From Algibacter luteus (GTDB lineage Bacteria; Bacteroidota; Bacteroidia; Flavobacteriales; Flavobacteriaceae): 64,000 bases of DNA. Numbering within the stretch: the first letter of the stretch is position 1; each line of letters starts with the position of its first letter. Positions 44,129 through 53,680 of this stretch are shown piece by piece. The notes beneath the pieces were generated by a model. That model was not told where the DNA came from, did no database searches, and saw only the letters and a list, made by a program, of their open reading frames with translations. The translations under genes were made by a program, and so were the position numbers. The DNA lies in NCBI RefSeq assembly GCF_900141715.1, contig NZ_FQYK01000010.1, positions 1-64,000 of the forward strand. Reading direction: 5' to 3'.

Positions 44129-44136
44129 TACATTTG
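44129..44136 (+). promoter_or_regulatory. -7 element TACATTTG before the 45-residue ORF and gcvT
   Basis: Exact TAnnTTTG match. Transcription starting about 6 bases later would give an almost leaderless message for the ORF at 44148, or a 155-base leader for gcvT. Confidence 0.4.
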
Positions 44137-44147
44137 TTTTCGTTATT

Positions 44148-44285
44148 ATGGAAGACATATTAGTTGGAATATTGAAATTTTTAGCTGATATTATAGATAG
44201 TATTTCCGGTTATTTCAATATTCGAAAATCATTGATGATTACCTATTCCATCTTAATTATTAGCTTAATAATCGTTATATTTTAA
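44148..44285 (+). CDS. Candidate 45-residue membrane peptide before gcvT
   Basis: An ORF of 45 codons beginning MEDILVGILKFLADIIDSIS and ending in a hydrophobic helix, ILIISLIIVIF. It fits a single-span small membrane protein. A TACATTTG element ends 11 bp before its ATG, and its stop lies 14 bp before the gcvT ATG. I recognise no family. Codon use fits the neighbours. It is short, so chance cannot be excluded. Confidence 0.4.
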   Translation: MEDILVGILKFLADIIDSISGYFNIRKSLMITYSILIISLIIVIF

Positions 44286-44299
44286 TTAAAGATTTCTAA

Positions 44300-45382
44300 A
44301 TGAAAAACACAGCCTTATCAGAAACTCATAGCGCTTTAGGTGCAAAAATGGTCCCTTTTGCTGGGTATAATATGCCTGTACAATACGAGGGAGTAAATGT
44401 TGAACATGAAACCGTACGAAACGCAGTTGGCGTGTTTGATGTTTCACATATGGGTGAGTTTTTAATTGAAGGTGAACATGCATTAGAACTTATACAAAAA
44501 GTGACAAGTAACGATGCTTCTAAACTCATAATAGGTAAAGCACAATACAGTTGCTTGCCTAATGATGACGGTGGTATTGTAGACGATTTAATTGTATATC
44601 GTGTCAAAGAAGACACCTATTTATTGGTTGTAAATGCGATTAATATTGAAAAAGATTGGAATTGGATTCAATCAAAAAATGATGTTGGCGCCACAATGCG
44701 CGATTTAAGTGAAGACTACTCATTATTGGCTATTCAAGGACCAAAAGCGATTGAAGCGATGCAAAGTTTAACCAGCGAAGATTTATCGGCTATAAAATTC
44801 TACAATTTTGTGGTTGGTGATTTTGCAGGTATAGAGCATGTTATTATTTCGGCAACAGGTTACACTGGCAGTGGCGGCTTTGAAATATATTGTAAAAACA
44901 CGGAGGTAAAACAAATTTGGGATAAGGTTTTAGAAGCTGGTGCAGATTACGGGATTAAACCCATTGGTCTTGCTGCACGTGATACTTTGCGTTTAGAAAT
45001 GGGTTATTGCCTATACGGAAATGATATTGATGACACCACCTCGCCTATTGAAGCTGGCTTAGGATGGATAACAAAATTCACCAAAGACTTTACAAATTCT
45101 GAAGCTTTAAAAGCTGAAAAAGAACGCGGACCAGAACGTAAACTCATTGCTTTTGAGTTGGACGAAAGAGGGATTCCACGCCACGGATATGATATTGTAG
45201 ATGGAAATGGCAATAAAATTGGTGTGGTGACTTCAGGAACTATGAGTCCGTCGCTTGGTAAAGGTATTGGCTTAGGCTACGTGCCACCTGTTTTCGCAGA
45301 TGTTAACAGTAAAATAAATATTCAAATTCGTAAAAATGCGATACCAGCAACAGTCGTAAAATTACCGTTTTACAAAGGTTAA
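44300..45382 (+). CDS. gcvT: Aminomethyltransferase (glycine cleavage T-protein)
   Basis: A 360-residue T-protein that transfers the methylene group from the lipoyl H-protein to tetrahydrofolate. Key motifs: [15 protein letters not shown] (about 15-29), [12 protein letters not shown] (about 43-54), [11 protein letters not shown] (about 188-198), [20 protein letters not shown] (about 222-241), and the C-terminal [21 protein letters not shown]. It is the full family length. The gcvH and gcvP genes are not nearby, which is common in Bacteroidota. It is followed by glsA after 1 bp. Confidence 0.96.
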   Translation: MKNTALSETHSALGAKMVPFAGYNMPVQYEGVNVEHETVRNAVGVFDVSHMGEFLIEGEHALELIQKVTSNDASKLIIGKAQYSCLPNDDGGIVDDLIVYRVKEDTYLLVVNAINIEKDWNWIQSKNDVGATMRDLSEDYSLLAIQGPKAIEAMQSLTSEDLSAIKFYNFVVGDFAGIEHVIISATGYTGSGGFEIYCKNTEVKQIWDKVLEAGADYGIKPIGLAARDTLRLEMGYCLYGNDIDDTTSPIEAGLGWITKFTKDFTNSEALKAEKERGPERKLIAFELDERGIPRHGYDIVDGNGNKIGVVTSGTMSPSLGKGIGLGYVPPVFADVNSKINIQIRKNAIPATVVKLPFYKG

Positions 45383-45383
45383 T

Positions 45384-46298
45384 ATGTTAGACTTTCAAGC
45401 TATTTTAAATGCTATATATAACAAAGGAATTGCGGCTAAAAATAAAGGTACAGTAGCGACATACATTCCTGAATTGGCAGAAGTAGATATCAATAATTTC
45501 GGCATTCACTTAAGAACTGCTCAAGGTGAAGAATTTGGTGTTGGCGATGATAATAAACTATTTTCCATACAAAGTATTTCTAAAGTATTGGCTTTGTCTA
45601 AAGCTATGGCGTTAATTGGTGAAGACATTTGGAAACGTGTAGATGTTGAGCCTAGTGGCGATCCTTTCAACCATTTATCGCAATTAGAATTAGAGAATGG
45701 CATTCCTAGAAACCCACTAATCAATTCGGGTGCAATTGTTATTTCAGATATATTAATTTCTAATTTAAAGAACCCAAAAGAAGATTTTCTATCTTATATA
45801 AGGGATCTTGCAGGCGATGAAAGTATCCAATATAATTTAGATGTTGCCAACTCCGAAAAAGCAACAGGGTTTAAAAATTATGCAGCTGCATATCTTTTAA
45901 AATCATTTAAAAATTTACAGAATCCTGTTGAAGAGGTTTTAGATTTCTATTTCCATCAATGTGCCATCGAAATGACCTGTAGTCAATTAACCAAAACTTT
46001 TTTCTTTTTATCGAATCAAGGCAAATGTATTTTAAATAAAGTGCATTTAAGAAAATCGCAAGCAAAACGAATTAACGCCATTATGCTTACTTGCGGTTTT
46101 TATGATGAAGCTGGTGAGTTTGCCTTTGAAGTGGGATTACCCGGTAAATCTGGTGTTGGTGGTGGTATTGTGGCACTTTTACCTGATCAATTTGTAATTA
46201 CCTGCTGGTCGCCTGGATTGAACGCCAAAGGAAATTCGAAATTAGGGATGTTGGCCTTGGAGGAATTCACAACACAAACGAAACTTTCAATTTTTTAA
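45384..46298 (+). CDS. glsA: Glutaminase
   Basis: A 304-residue enzyme of the serine-dependent beta-lactamase fold that hydrolyses L-glutamine to glutamate and ammonia. The catalytic Ser-x-x-Lys is in FSIQSISKVLALS (Ser-Ile-Ser-Lys, about 64-70). GDPFNHLSQLELENGIPRNPLINSGAIV and GLPGKSGVGGGIVALLPDQFVI are signature regions. Length is typical (about 308 in E. coli YbaS/YneH). It starts 1 bp after gcvT and is probably co-transcribed, although the two enzymes share no pathway. Confidence 0.95.
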   Translation: MLDFQAILNAIYNKGIAAKNKGTVATYIPELAEVDINNFGIHLRTAQGEEFGVGDDNKLFSIQSISKVLALSKAMALIGEDIWKRVDVEPSGDPFNHLSQLELENGIPRNPLINSGAIVISDILISNLKNPKEDFLSYIRDLAGDESIQYNLDVANSEKATGFKNYAAAYLLKSFKNLQNPVEEVLDFYFHQCAIEMTCSQLTKTFFFLSNQGKCILNKVHLRKSQAKRINAIMLTCGFYDEAGEFAFEVGLPGKSGVGGGIVALLPDQFVITCWSPGLNAKGNSKLGMLALEEFTTQTKLSIF

Positions 46299-46325
46299 TA
46301 TGATCCTTTTTAAGAAGTGTGAACT

Positions 46326-47159
46326 ATGAGAAAAATGGAAGGCAAACATAGAATTTTAATTTTAGGCGCAAGTGGTTTCTTAGGAAACGCTATTTATAAA
46401 GAACTTTGCCCCTACTTTAAAACATACGGAACCTATATGGTTTCTAATAAATCGTTTGAAAAAAACAATCACTTTTTTCAGTACAACATTGAAGAAGATG
46501 ATATTTTTGAAATTCTAGATATTGTAAAACCAACCATCATCATTTCTGCTTTGCGCGGTGATTTTTCAAAACAAGTATTAGCACATCAACATTTAACAGA
46601 ATACGTTTTTGCAAAAAAAATTAAGATCCTTTTTATATCATCGGCCAATGTTTTTGATGGTTATATAAAATACCCTAGTTACGAGCAAGATAAAACCTAT
46701 AGTAATAGTGTTTACGGACATTTTAAGATAAAAATTGAAAACATGCTGTTGCGCTTACCTAAGCAGCAAGTAGCTGTTTTAAGATTACCAATGGTGTTTG
46801 GAGCACAATCGCCTCGAGTTCAAGAATTAATTCAGTTTATTAATGATAAAGAACCCATTGAAGTGTTTCCAAATTTAATAATGAATGTTACCACCGATTC
46901 TAAAGTTACCCAACAAATTCATTACATTATCAACCGAAACAAATACGGTATTTTTCATCTTGGAAGCGACGATTTGGTGCATCATGATGATTTTATAAAA
47001 GAAATAATATCCACTCTAGAATTAAAAAACCAGCCAATCTATAAACGTGTTTATACAACAAACGACGATCGTTATTTGGCTGTACTTTCAAAATTTAATA
47101 AACTTCCTAAACACCTTCAATTACTAAGTCAGGATATATTAACAGAGTTAAAAATATAG
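46326..47159 (+). CDS. RmlD-like NAD(P)-dependent SDR
   Basis: A 277-residue extended short-chain dehydrogenase-like protein with the Rossmann motif ILGASGFLGNAIYKEL (about 12-27). PSYEQDKTYSNSVYGHFKIKIENMLL contains the Y-x-x-x-K motif (Tyr-Gly-His-Phe-Lys), matching dTDP-4-dehydrorhamnose reductase (RmlD/MAT2B) type enzymes. It likely modifies a sugar nucleotide, but no rml gene is nearby. A second in-frame ATG lies three codons downstream. It lies 27 bp after glsA on the same strand. Confidence 0.82.
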   Translation: MRKMEGKHRILILGASGFLGNAIYKELCPYFKTYGTYMVSNKSFEKNNHFFQYNIEEDDIFEILDIVKPTIIISALRGDFSKQVLAHQHLTEYVFAKKIKILFISSANVFDGYIKYPSYEQDKTYSNSVYGHFKIKIENMLLRLPKQQVAVLRLPMVFGAQSPRVQELIQFINDKEPIEVFPNLIMNVTTDSKVTQQIHYIINRNKYGIFHLGSDDLVHHDDFIKEIISTLELKNQPIYKRVYTTNDDRYLAVLSKFNKLPKHLQLLSQDILTELKI

Positions 47160-47203
47160 TTGACATTAAGCCTTTAAATCCTTAATTTCATAAAAAAATA
47201 ATC

Positions 47204-47497
47204 ATGGGTAAATTAACAGAACAAGAAATTGAAGCGAAACTGCTTCGTTTCCCAGATTGGGAATACTACGACAATGCCATTCATGCCGAATTTGAATTCG
47301 AAAATTTTAAAGATTGTTTTAGTGCCATGAGCAGAATTGCTTTTGAGTGCGAAGCTTTAAATCACCATCCAAATTGGAGTAATGTGTACAATGTACTTTC
47401 TATTTCATTATCCACACATGATGACGGAGGTGTTACAAACAAAGACTTTAAATTGGCCGAAGCTATTGAATTTATTGTAGAACCAGATGAGGAATAA
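47204..47497 (+). CDS. phhB: 4a-hydroxytetrahydrobiopterin dehydratase
   Basis: A 97-residue pterin-4a-carbinolamine dehydratase. The conserved core is FECEALNHHPNWSNVYNVLSISLSTHDDGGVTNKD, with the catalytic His-His-x-x-Trp and a later His. It recycles the pterin cofactor after aromatic-amino-acid hydroxylases. No phenylalanine hydroxylase gene is adjacent. The family also acts as moonlighting pterin-binding protein in some bacteria. Confidence 0.94.
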   Translation: MGKLTEQEIEAKLLRFPDWEYYDNAIHAEFEFENFKDCFSAMSRIAFECEALNHHPNWSNVYNVLSISLSTHDDGGVTNKDFKLAEAIEFIVEPDEE

Positions 47498-47619
47498 TTC
47501 TTGTTAAATTAAGTAAACAAGAGGTATTCAGATTGACAGAATTTTATAAATTTGCTAGCAATAGAAAATGTTAACTAAAATGTTCCGTTTTCGCGGAAAT
47601 AAAAAATAACTATTCAATT

Positions 47620-48339
47620 ATGGGAAGAGCTTTTGAGTTTAGAAAAGCAAGAAAAATGAAACGTTGGTCTGCCATGAGTAAAGCCTTTACACGTATTGGT
47701 AAAGATATTGTAATGGCAGTAAAAGAAGGTGGTCCAGACCCAGACAGTAATGCGCGCCTTAGAGCCGTAATACAAAATGCCAAGTCTGTAAACATGCCCA
47801 AAGACAACGTTGAGAGAGCCATAAAAAGAGCTAGCGATAAAAACCAAGGCGATTATAAAGAAGTTATTTTTGAAGGCTATGCACCTCACGGAATTGCCAT
47901 TTTAGTAGAAACAGCAACCGATAATAATACCAGAACAGTAGCGAATGTACGCAGTTATTTTAATAAATGCGATGGTAGTTTAGGCACTTCGGGCTCTGTG
48001 GTATTTATGTTCGATCATACCTGTAATTTCAGAATAAATGGCGAAGGTTTAGACCCAGAAGAATTAGAATTAGAATTTATTGATTTTGGTGCAGAAGAAG
48101 TTTTTGTTGATGATGACGGTATTCTAATCTACGCTCCTTTTGAAAGTTTTGGAGCCATTCAAGCAGAATTAGAACGTCGCGAGATTGAAATTTTATCATC
48201 AGGATTCGAGCGTATTCCGCAGGTTACAAAAAATCTAACGCCAGAACAAGCTGCTGATGTTGAGAAGCTTCTAGAAAAATTAGAAGATGATGATGATGTA
48301 CAAAACGTATATCACACCATGGAAGAAACTGAAGATTAA
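47620..48339 (+). CDS. yebC: YebC/PmpR-family protein
   Basis: A 239-residue protein with the YebC start AFEFRKARKMKRWSAMSKAFTRIGKDI and the conserved INFPKDNVERAI-like segment (here MPKDNVERAIKRASDK). VETATDNNTRTVANVRSYFNKCDGSLGTSGSVVFMFD is the family's core. YebC proteins were described as DNA-binding regulators. Recent work links them to translation through poly-Pro or stalled ribosomes. It ends with acidic residues and a terminator. Confidence 0.95.
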   Translation: MGRAFEFRKARKMKRWSAMSKAFTRIGKDIVMAVKEGGPDPDSNARLRAVIQNAKSVNMPKDNVERAIKRASDKNQGDYKEVIFEGYAPHGIAILVETATDNNTRTVANVRSYFNKCDGSLGTSGSVVFMFDHTCNFRINGEGLDPEELELEFIDFGAEEVFVDDDGILIYAPFESFGAIQAELERREIEILSSGFERIPQVTKNLTPEQAADVEKLLEKLEDDDDVQNVYHTMEETED

Positions 48340-48356
48340 AAAGAGTATAACATATT

Positions 48357-48383
48357 AAAAGAGAGCCTTTGGTTCTCTTTTTT
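48357..48383 (+). terminator. Terminator after yebC
   Basis: AAAAGAGAGCC, loop TTT, GGTTCTCTTTTTT: a 10-bp stem with one G-T pair and a T-run, 17 bp after the stop. Confidence 0.85.
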
Positions 48384-48406
48384 CGTTTAAAGAAACATTG
48401 AGAATA

Positions 48407-49369
48407 ATGAATTGGGGTTTTATTGGTTGTGGCAGTGTTACCGAGATAAAAAGCGGACCAGCATATCAACTAACAGACGGTTTTAATGTTGTTGCTGTTA
48501 TGCGTCGCGATGTAGATAAACTAAAAGATTATGCGAAACGCCATAATATTCAAACCACATATACCTGTGCAGACGATTTAATAAACGATGCAAATGTAGA
48601 TGCCGTTTATATTGCAACACCTCCAGATACGCATAAATATTACGCATTAAAAGTAGCCCAAGCCGGAAAACCCTGTTGTATAGAAAAACCACTTTCACCA
48701 AGTTATTCAGAGAGTTTAGATATTGTAAATGCCTTTAAAGCCAAAAACATCCCTTTATTTGTGGCATATTACAGACGCTCACTGCCTCGTTTTCAAAAAG
48801 TAAAAGAATGGCTAGAACAAGGCTATATTGGCGATATAAGACACATAAGTACACATTTAAACAAACCAGCTAGCGATTTAGATATTTCTAAAAGCCATAA
48901 CTGGCGAACCGATGCCAACATTGCACCTGCAGGATATTTTGACGATCTAGCAAGTCACGGCTTAGATTTGTTCACCTTCTTTTTAGGCGATATATCACAT
49001 GCTACAGGCTTCAGTTTAAATCAACAAGGTCTTTATACAGCACACGATGCCGTAACCGCTTCTTGGTTGCATCAAAATGGAATTACTGGCAATGGAACCT
49101 GGAATTTTGGCTGCCACGGTCATAAAGACGAAACCATCATATATGGAAACAAAGGCAGCATCCAATTTTCGGTTTTTCACGACAACCCCATCATCCTAAA
49201 AAGCGACACTAACAACGAAGTACTTTTTATTGAAAACCCAAAGCATATTCAACAATATCACGTTCAAAATATGCGCAATTATTTCCAAAATCAAATCCCA
49301 CATCCTTCCACAGGTCAAACGGCATTGCATACCAGTTGGGTCATGTCAAAAATATTAGGTGAAATTTAA
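48407..49369 (+). CDS. Gfo/Idh/MocA-family oxidoreductase
   Basis: A 320-residue NAD(P)-dependent sugar-type dehydrogenase. The start at the ATG 48407 (MNWGFIGCGSVTEIKSGPAY) is preferred to the TTG at 48398. The Rossmann motif GFIGCGSV is followed by DAVYIATPPDTHKYYALKVAQAGKPCCIEKPLS, where EKP is the catalytic Lys site. The C-terminal Gfo/Idh domain begins at about 130. It probably oxidises a sugar or inositol-like substrate. No carbohydrate cluster surrounds it. The 3' end is followed by an intergenic repeat (copy B). Confidence 0.9.
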   Translation: MNWGFIGCGSVTEIKSGPAYQLTDGFNVVAVMRRDVDKLKDYAKRHNIQTTYTCADDLINDANVDAVYIATPPDTHKYYALKVAQAGKPCCIEKPLSPSYSESLDIVNAFKAKNIPLFVAYYRRSLPRFQKVKEWLEQGYIGDIRHISTHLNKPASDLDISKSHNWRTDANIAPAGYFDDLASHGLDLFTFFLGDISHATGFSLNQQGLYTAHDAVTASWLHQNGITGNGTWNFGCHGHKDETIIYGNKGSIQFSVFHDNPIILKSDTNNEVLFIENPKHIQQYHVQNMRNYFQNQIPHPSTGQTALHTSWVMSKILGEI

Positions 49370-49475
49370 TTTAGGGCGCAACCCAAAAAGGTCGGGCTTT
49401 TTCGCTCATAGTTTTGGCTCGATGCACGCCTCGCCAAAAGCTGCCGCTTCAATCCCTTGCGCGGGTTCAAACGAC
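49370..49475 (+). repeat. Intergenic repeat, copy B
   Basis: About 105 bp: GGGCGCAACCCAAAAAGGTCGGGCTTT, then GTTTTGGCTCGATGCACGCC and CAATCCCTTGCGCGGG. It shares its central block with copy C (63701) almost exactly, but lacks the CCTGCCTGC palindrome and instead has GGGCGCAACCC. It lies between convergent genes. Confidence 0.7.
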
Positions 49476-49491
49476 TTGGAAAATTCACAAA

Positions 49492-50232
49492 TTACTCTTT
49501 GTTTTTTACGTAAATTAACTTAAAACGTCCGTTAGTTTGGTCGCGTTGCTCCATTTCAAACTGTGGTAACGATTTAAAAAGTGGTGTTAATTTTTGAAAT
49601 CCGAAGTTTCTTGAATCAAAATTAGGTTGTTTCTTAATAATTAATGATCCTACATCACCCAGAAATGCCCAACCATCTTCATCGGCAGCATCAGCAACCG
49701 AGTTTTTAAGTAGTTTAATCACTTTTGGTGTTATGTTGTATAAATTGGTTTTCTTCGTTTTCTTGCCTTGTTCGTCTTTGGTATTTTCATCATCATCGTT
49801 CGCCAGAATTTCCAAATAAATAAACTTATCGCAAGCCACAATAAACGGATTTGGAGTTTTCTTCTCACCCATGCCATAAACAACCATAGCTGCTTCGCGT
49901 AATCGGGTTGCTAATTTTGTAAAATCACTATCAGAAGAAACCAAACAGAAACTATTCACTTTTTCAGAATATAAAATATCCATAGCGTCAATTATCATTG
50001 CCGAATCTGTAGCATTTTTACCAGTAGTATAACCGTATTGTTGTATTGGTGTTATTGCGTTTTCAAGTAGTATATTTTTCCATTTAGATAAGTGTGGCTT
50101 GGTCCAATCGCCATAAATACGCTTTATGGTTGGCGTACCATACTTGGTAATCTCCTCCATCATTTCAGAAATATACTTCGATGGAATGTTATCACCATCA
50201 ATTAAAACCGCAATTTTTGTGTCTTTTATCAT
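49492..50232 (-). CDS. NYN-domain (LabA/DUF88) protein with OST-HTH-like C-terminus
   Basis: A 246-residue protein. The N-terminal NYN/PIN-like nuclease domain (about 1-145) keeps the acidic residues: VLIDGDNIP (Asp near 13), TDSAMIIDAMDIL (about 75-88) and LVSSDSDFTKLATRLRE (about 97-113). The C-terminal part (about 165-240) has KVIKLLKNSVADAADEDGWAFLGDVGSLIIKKQPNFDSRNFGFQKLTPLF, an OST-HTH/LOTUS-like RNA-binding domain. It probably cleaves or binds RNA. The family includes LabA and MARF1-like proteins. It is monocistronic. Confidence 0.9.
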   Translation of the reverse strand: MIKDTKIAVLIDGDNIPSKYISEMMEEITKYGTPTIKRIYGDWTKPHLSKWKNILLENAITPIQQYGYTTGKNATDSAMIIDAMDILYSEKVNSFCLVSSDSDFTKLATRLREAAMVVYGMGEKKTPNPFIVACDKFIYLEILANDDDENTKDEQGKKTKKTNLYNITPKVIKLLKNSVADAADEDGWAFLGDVGSLIIKKQPNFDSRNFGFQKLTPLFKSLPQFEMEQRDQTNGRFKLIYVKNKE

Positions 50233-50369
50233 ATTCGTTAAAGATAAAAAATTAAACCGACCACAACATATTTTAACTTTTATTTAGACACTTATCCTTC
50301 TTTTTATTTCTACATTTAACCGACTAATTTAAAAACTGGGATTTTTATCCTAAAATAATTGTATTGAAA

Positions 50370-52964
50370 ATGATTGTATCAAAAAATGTATTCAGGCGCT
50401 CCTGCGCCTTTATTGTTTTGTTTCTTATCTTAATTCCTCAAAATTTTGAAGCTCAAAACACTAAAAAAGGAAAGAGAAAGAAAAAATCAGAAGTAGTTGC
50501 ACAAGTAAAAAAAGCTCCTAAAAAAACCATTGCAAGCTTAACCAAATCAAGCAAAAAAATAGATGGTCTTTTTACTATTTATCAAGACACACTAACAGGT
50601 GTTATGCAAATGGTAATTAAAGAAGATCAACTCAATCAAGAATATATTCATTTTGCTCAAATAGCCGATGGTGTATTGGATGCTGGCCGAATCAATAGGG
50701 GCTCTTATCAAGGTTCAAAAGTGTTTAAAATTGAAAAGTTTTTTGATAAAATAGATTTTATAATTCAAAATACTTCGTTTTATTTCGACCCTGATAATCC
50801 GCTTGCAAGATCTAAAGACGCTAACATTAGTAATGGTGTTTTAATGAGTTTAAAAATTGAATTGCATGACGATAAAGAAGGGTTATATCTCATAAAAGCG
50901 AACGATTTGTTTCTTAAAGAAACATTCAATCAAATAAAACCTGTGCGTCAACCTGGAAGTTCACCAACAGCATTTAAACTGGGTAGTTTAGATAAAACGA
51001 AAAGCAAAATCAGATCGATTAATAACTACCCTGAAAACACAAATATTCAAGTTGAATATGTGTATTCTTCGCCATCGGTTTTAAATATTGGTTCTAATGC
51101 CGTATCAGATGGAAGAAATGTCAGTATAAAAGTGTTTCACAGTTTAATTAAAATTCCAGAAAATAATTATGAAATTAGGTTAGACGACCCACGTGTTGGA
51201 TTTTTTATTACAGAAGTTAATGATCAAACGTCTACTTCTTCGGCACCATACAGAGATTTAGTTAATAGATGGCATTTGGAAAAGAAAAATCCTAACGAAG
51301 CTATTTCAGAACCCGTAGAACCCATAACGTGGTGGATTGAAAATTCTACGCCATTGGAATGGAGAGAAACTATAAAAGAAGCTGTTTTACAATGGAATGT
51401 CGCTTTTGAGCAAGCTGGATTTAAAAATGCCATGCAGGTTAAAATACAACCCGATGATGCCAATTGGGATGCTGGTGATATTCGCTATAATGTTTTACGA
51501 TGGACCTCTTCACCCACTCCACCATTTGGAGGTTATGGCCCAAGGTTAGTCAATCCTAAAACAGGACAAATTTTAGGTTCCGATATCATGCTTGAATATG
51601 CACATTTTACCAATCGTGTGTTTTATGATAAATTATATTCTTTAGCGACTTTAGAAGCACCATTTGATGAGAACGATACAAATCTAAATTCACATGAAAC
51701 GTGCACGTTCGGGAAAACAATGCATCAAGATATTATGTTTGCACATGCCGTAGCGAGTGTTTCAGGAGCATCAGATTTAGAGATGGAGCGCATAAAAAAG
51801 GAATCCATGACCGCATTGATTATGCATGAAGTTGGACATACCCTTGGTTTAAATCATAACATGAAAGCAAGTCAATTATTTTCTCCAGAAGAATTAGCAA
51901 ACCCAGAATTTATTAAAGGTAAATGTTTAACGGCATCGGTTATGGATTATGCCACTTTAAATATCACCAAAGACAGAAGCAAACAAGGCCAATATGATGA
52001 TATAACCGTTGGTCCATACGATATTTGGGCGATCCAATTTGGATATACACCTTTCAAAACAGGTAAAGAACGTTATGATTTATTAAATCAATCCACAAAA
52101 CCAGAACTTATTTTTGGTAATGATGCTGATGATATGCGCTCTCCTGGAAAAGCAATTGACCCTAGAGTTATGACAGGTGATCAATCAAACGATGCCATTC
52201 AATATTCAATAGATAGGATAGAATTATCCAACAATTTAATAAATTCCGTTAAAGATAAGTTTATTAAGAATGATGACACGTATCAAGAATTAAGAAGAGC
52301 GTATTATGTTTTAAGCGGACAACAAGCATCGGCTGCCAATATCATTTCTAGATATATAGGTGGTGTTTATGTAAACAGAGCTGTGGCAGGTCAAGAAGGC
52401 GGAAAACAACCGTATACTCCTGTAAGTTACGAAGACCAAAAACGTGCAATGAATGCACTAAAAAGGTATGTGTTTGCACCAAATGCTTTCGATGCGCCAA
52501 ATGATTTATATAATTATTTAGCAATGCAGCGTCGTGGTTTTAATTTCTTTTCGGGTACTGAAGACCCTAAAATTCATGCTCAAGTACTTATCTATCAAAA
52601 GAATGTTTTAAACCACATTTTGCATTATAATACCTTACAGCGTATTACAGATTCAGAGTTATACGGAAATACGTATAGTTTATCTACTTTCATGACCGAT
52701 TTGAATCATGCTATTTTTAAAGCAGATATTTACAGTTCTGTAAACTCCTTTAGACAAAATTTGCAGTTAGAATATACTAATATGCTTATTGATATGATTA
52801 CTGGAAAACAAAGTAGTCGATACACGAACAATGCAAAATCTATGGCGCTTTATAATTTAAAAGCCGTTAGGACAATGGCTGTACCTTCCGGAAATATTTC
52901 TTCTAGAGCACATAAACAGCATTTAAGAACTTTAATTGATAATGCTTTAAAGGAAATTAAATAA
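50370..52964 (+). CDS. Secreted zinc metalloprotease of the DUF5117/DUF4953 type
   Basis: An 864-residue exported protein. The ATG at 50370 is preferred to the TTG at 50364 and gives a signal peptide (MIVSKNVFRRSCAFIVLFLILIPQNFEAQ). A Lys-rich segment follows (KKGKRKKKSEVVAQVKKAPKK). The zinc-binding HEVGHTLGLNHN is at about 486-497 (HExxHxxGxxH, a metzincin-like motif). FGGYGPRLVNPKTGQILGSDIMLEY and SVMDYATLN (Met-turn-like) flank it. It is family-typical in length. The substrate is unknown. The protein carries no T9SS domain, so it probably acts in the periplasm. A strong terminator follows. Confidence 0.9.
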   Translation: MIVSKNVFRRSCAFIVLFLILIPQNFEAQNTKKGKRKKKSEVVAQVKKAPKKTIASLTKSSKKIDGLFTIYQDTLTGVMQMVIKEDQLNQEYIHFAQIADGVLDAGRINRGSYQGSKVFKIEKFFDKIDFIIQNTSFYFDPDNPLARSKDANISNGVLMSLKIELHDDKEGLYLIKANDLFLKETFNQIKPVRQPGSSPTAFKLGSLDKTKSKIRSINNYPENTNIQVEYVYSSPSVLNIGSNAVSDGRNVSIKVFHSLIKIPENNYEIRLDDPRVGFFITEVNDQTSTSSAPYRDLVNRWHLEKKNPNEAISEPVEPITWWIENSTPLEWRETIKEAVLQWNVAFEQAGFKNAMQVKIQPDDANWDAGDIRYNVLRWTSSPTPPFGGYGPRLVNPKTGQILGSDIMLEYAHFTNRVFYDKLYSLATLEAPFDENDTNLNSHETCTFGKTMHQDIMFAHAVASVSGASDLEMERIKKESMTALIMHEVGHTLGLNHNMKASQLFSPEELANPEFIKGKCLTASVMDYATLNITKDRSKQGQYDDITVGPYDIWAIQFGYTPFKTGKERYDLLNQSTKPELIFGNDADDMRSPGKAIDPRVMTGDQSNDAIQYSIDRIELSNNLINSVKDKFIKNDDTYQELRRAYYVLSGQQASAANIISRYIGGVYVNRAVAGQEGGKQPYTPVSYEDQKRAMNALKRYVFAPNAFDAPNDLYNYLAMQRRGFNFFSGTEDPKIHAQVLIYQKNVLNHILHYNTLQRITDSELYGNTYSLSTFMTDLNHAIFKADIYSSVNSFRQNLQLEYTNMLIDMITGKQSSRYTNNAKSMALYNLKAVRTMAVPSGNISSRAHKQHLRTLIDNALKEIK

Positions 52965-52986
52965 TGATTAATAGGATGTAAACTAT

Positions 52987-53022
52987 AAAAAAAGCTACTT
53001 CAATAATCGGAGTAGCTTTTTA
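52987..53022 (+). terminator. Terminator after the metalloprotease gene
   Basis: AAAAAGCTACT, an 11-base loop, AGTAGCTTTTT: an 11-bp perfect stem with flanking A and T runs. Confidence 0.88.
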
Positions 53023-53130
53023 TTATTTGTAAGCTCATGTTTCTTTTTAGGAACAAATAATTGTTTACTTTATGTTTCATGCGCTTGTATTTTAAGAAAT
53101 ACAATTTTTATGCCAAAATCTGGAACCTAT

Positions 53131-53679
53131 TTATGAATATGCCGCAACTTTACCTTTCACGCCTTTATAAAAATCATACATGTACTCAAAATCGGCTTCC
53201 ATATCATCTGTAGGATAAAAAGGTTCTGATACTTTATTTTGTTTGTTCTCAAAGTCAAGCGTAAACATAATAATCGGCACATTGGCTTGTTTTGCAATAA
53301 AATAGAAACCCGTTCTCCATGAAGTTACTTTTTTTCTGGTCCCTTCCGGGGCTAAAGTCATTCGAAACTCGTCGTGCTGATCAAATAATTTGGCAATAGC
53401 ATCAACCTTGTTTTCATTAGATTGTCTATTGATTGGAGCGCCGCCTAATTTTCTAAAAAACCACCCTAACGGAAAAACAAATAATTCTTTCTTTCCGATA
53501 AAGTTTGTTTTAACACCAACAACTGCGCGTAACAATATGCCAATATAGAAATCGTGCCAACTGGTATGAGGAGCAGCAATTATTACCGCTTTTTTTATAG
53601 TGTCTTTTGAAAAATTAGTATTACCAATAATACGCCAACCAATAATTTTAAAATAAATAAATTTGGCTAGCCTTTTCAT
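53131..53679 (-). CDS. PlsC-like 1-acylglycerol-3-phosphate-type acyltransferase
   Basis: A 182-residue acyltransferase. The H-x4-D motif is His38-TSWH-Asp43 (APHTSWHDFYIG), followed by FIGKKELFVFPLGWFFRKLGGAPINRQ, and the substrate motif APEGTRKKV. The motif set is that of the PlsC/lysophospholipid acyltransferase family. It is short and has the WHDFY variant of the first motif. It lies one base after the KdnB-like gene (TAA then ATG), in the Kdo cluster, so it may acylate a lipid A or glycerophospholipid precursor. Confidence 0.88.
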   Translation of the reverse strand: MKRLAKFIYFKIIGWRIIGNTNFSKDTIKKAVIIAAPHTSWHDFYIGILLRAVVGVKTNFIGKKELFVFPLGWFFRKLGGAPINRQSNENKVDAIAKLFDQHDEFRMTLAPEGTRKKVTSWRTGFYFIAKQANVPIIMFTLDFENKQNKVSEPFYPTDDMEADFEYMYDFYKGVKGKVAAYS

Positions 53680-53680
53680 A

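Noticed and set aside
44300-45382. Glycine riboswitch before gcvT
   Set aside because: The region before gcvT is 140 bp of AT-rich DNA with a small ORF; I see no glycine aptamer core.
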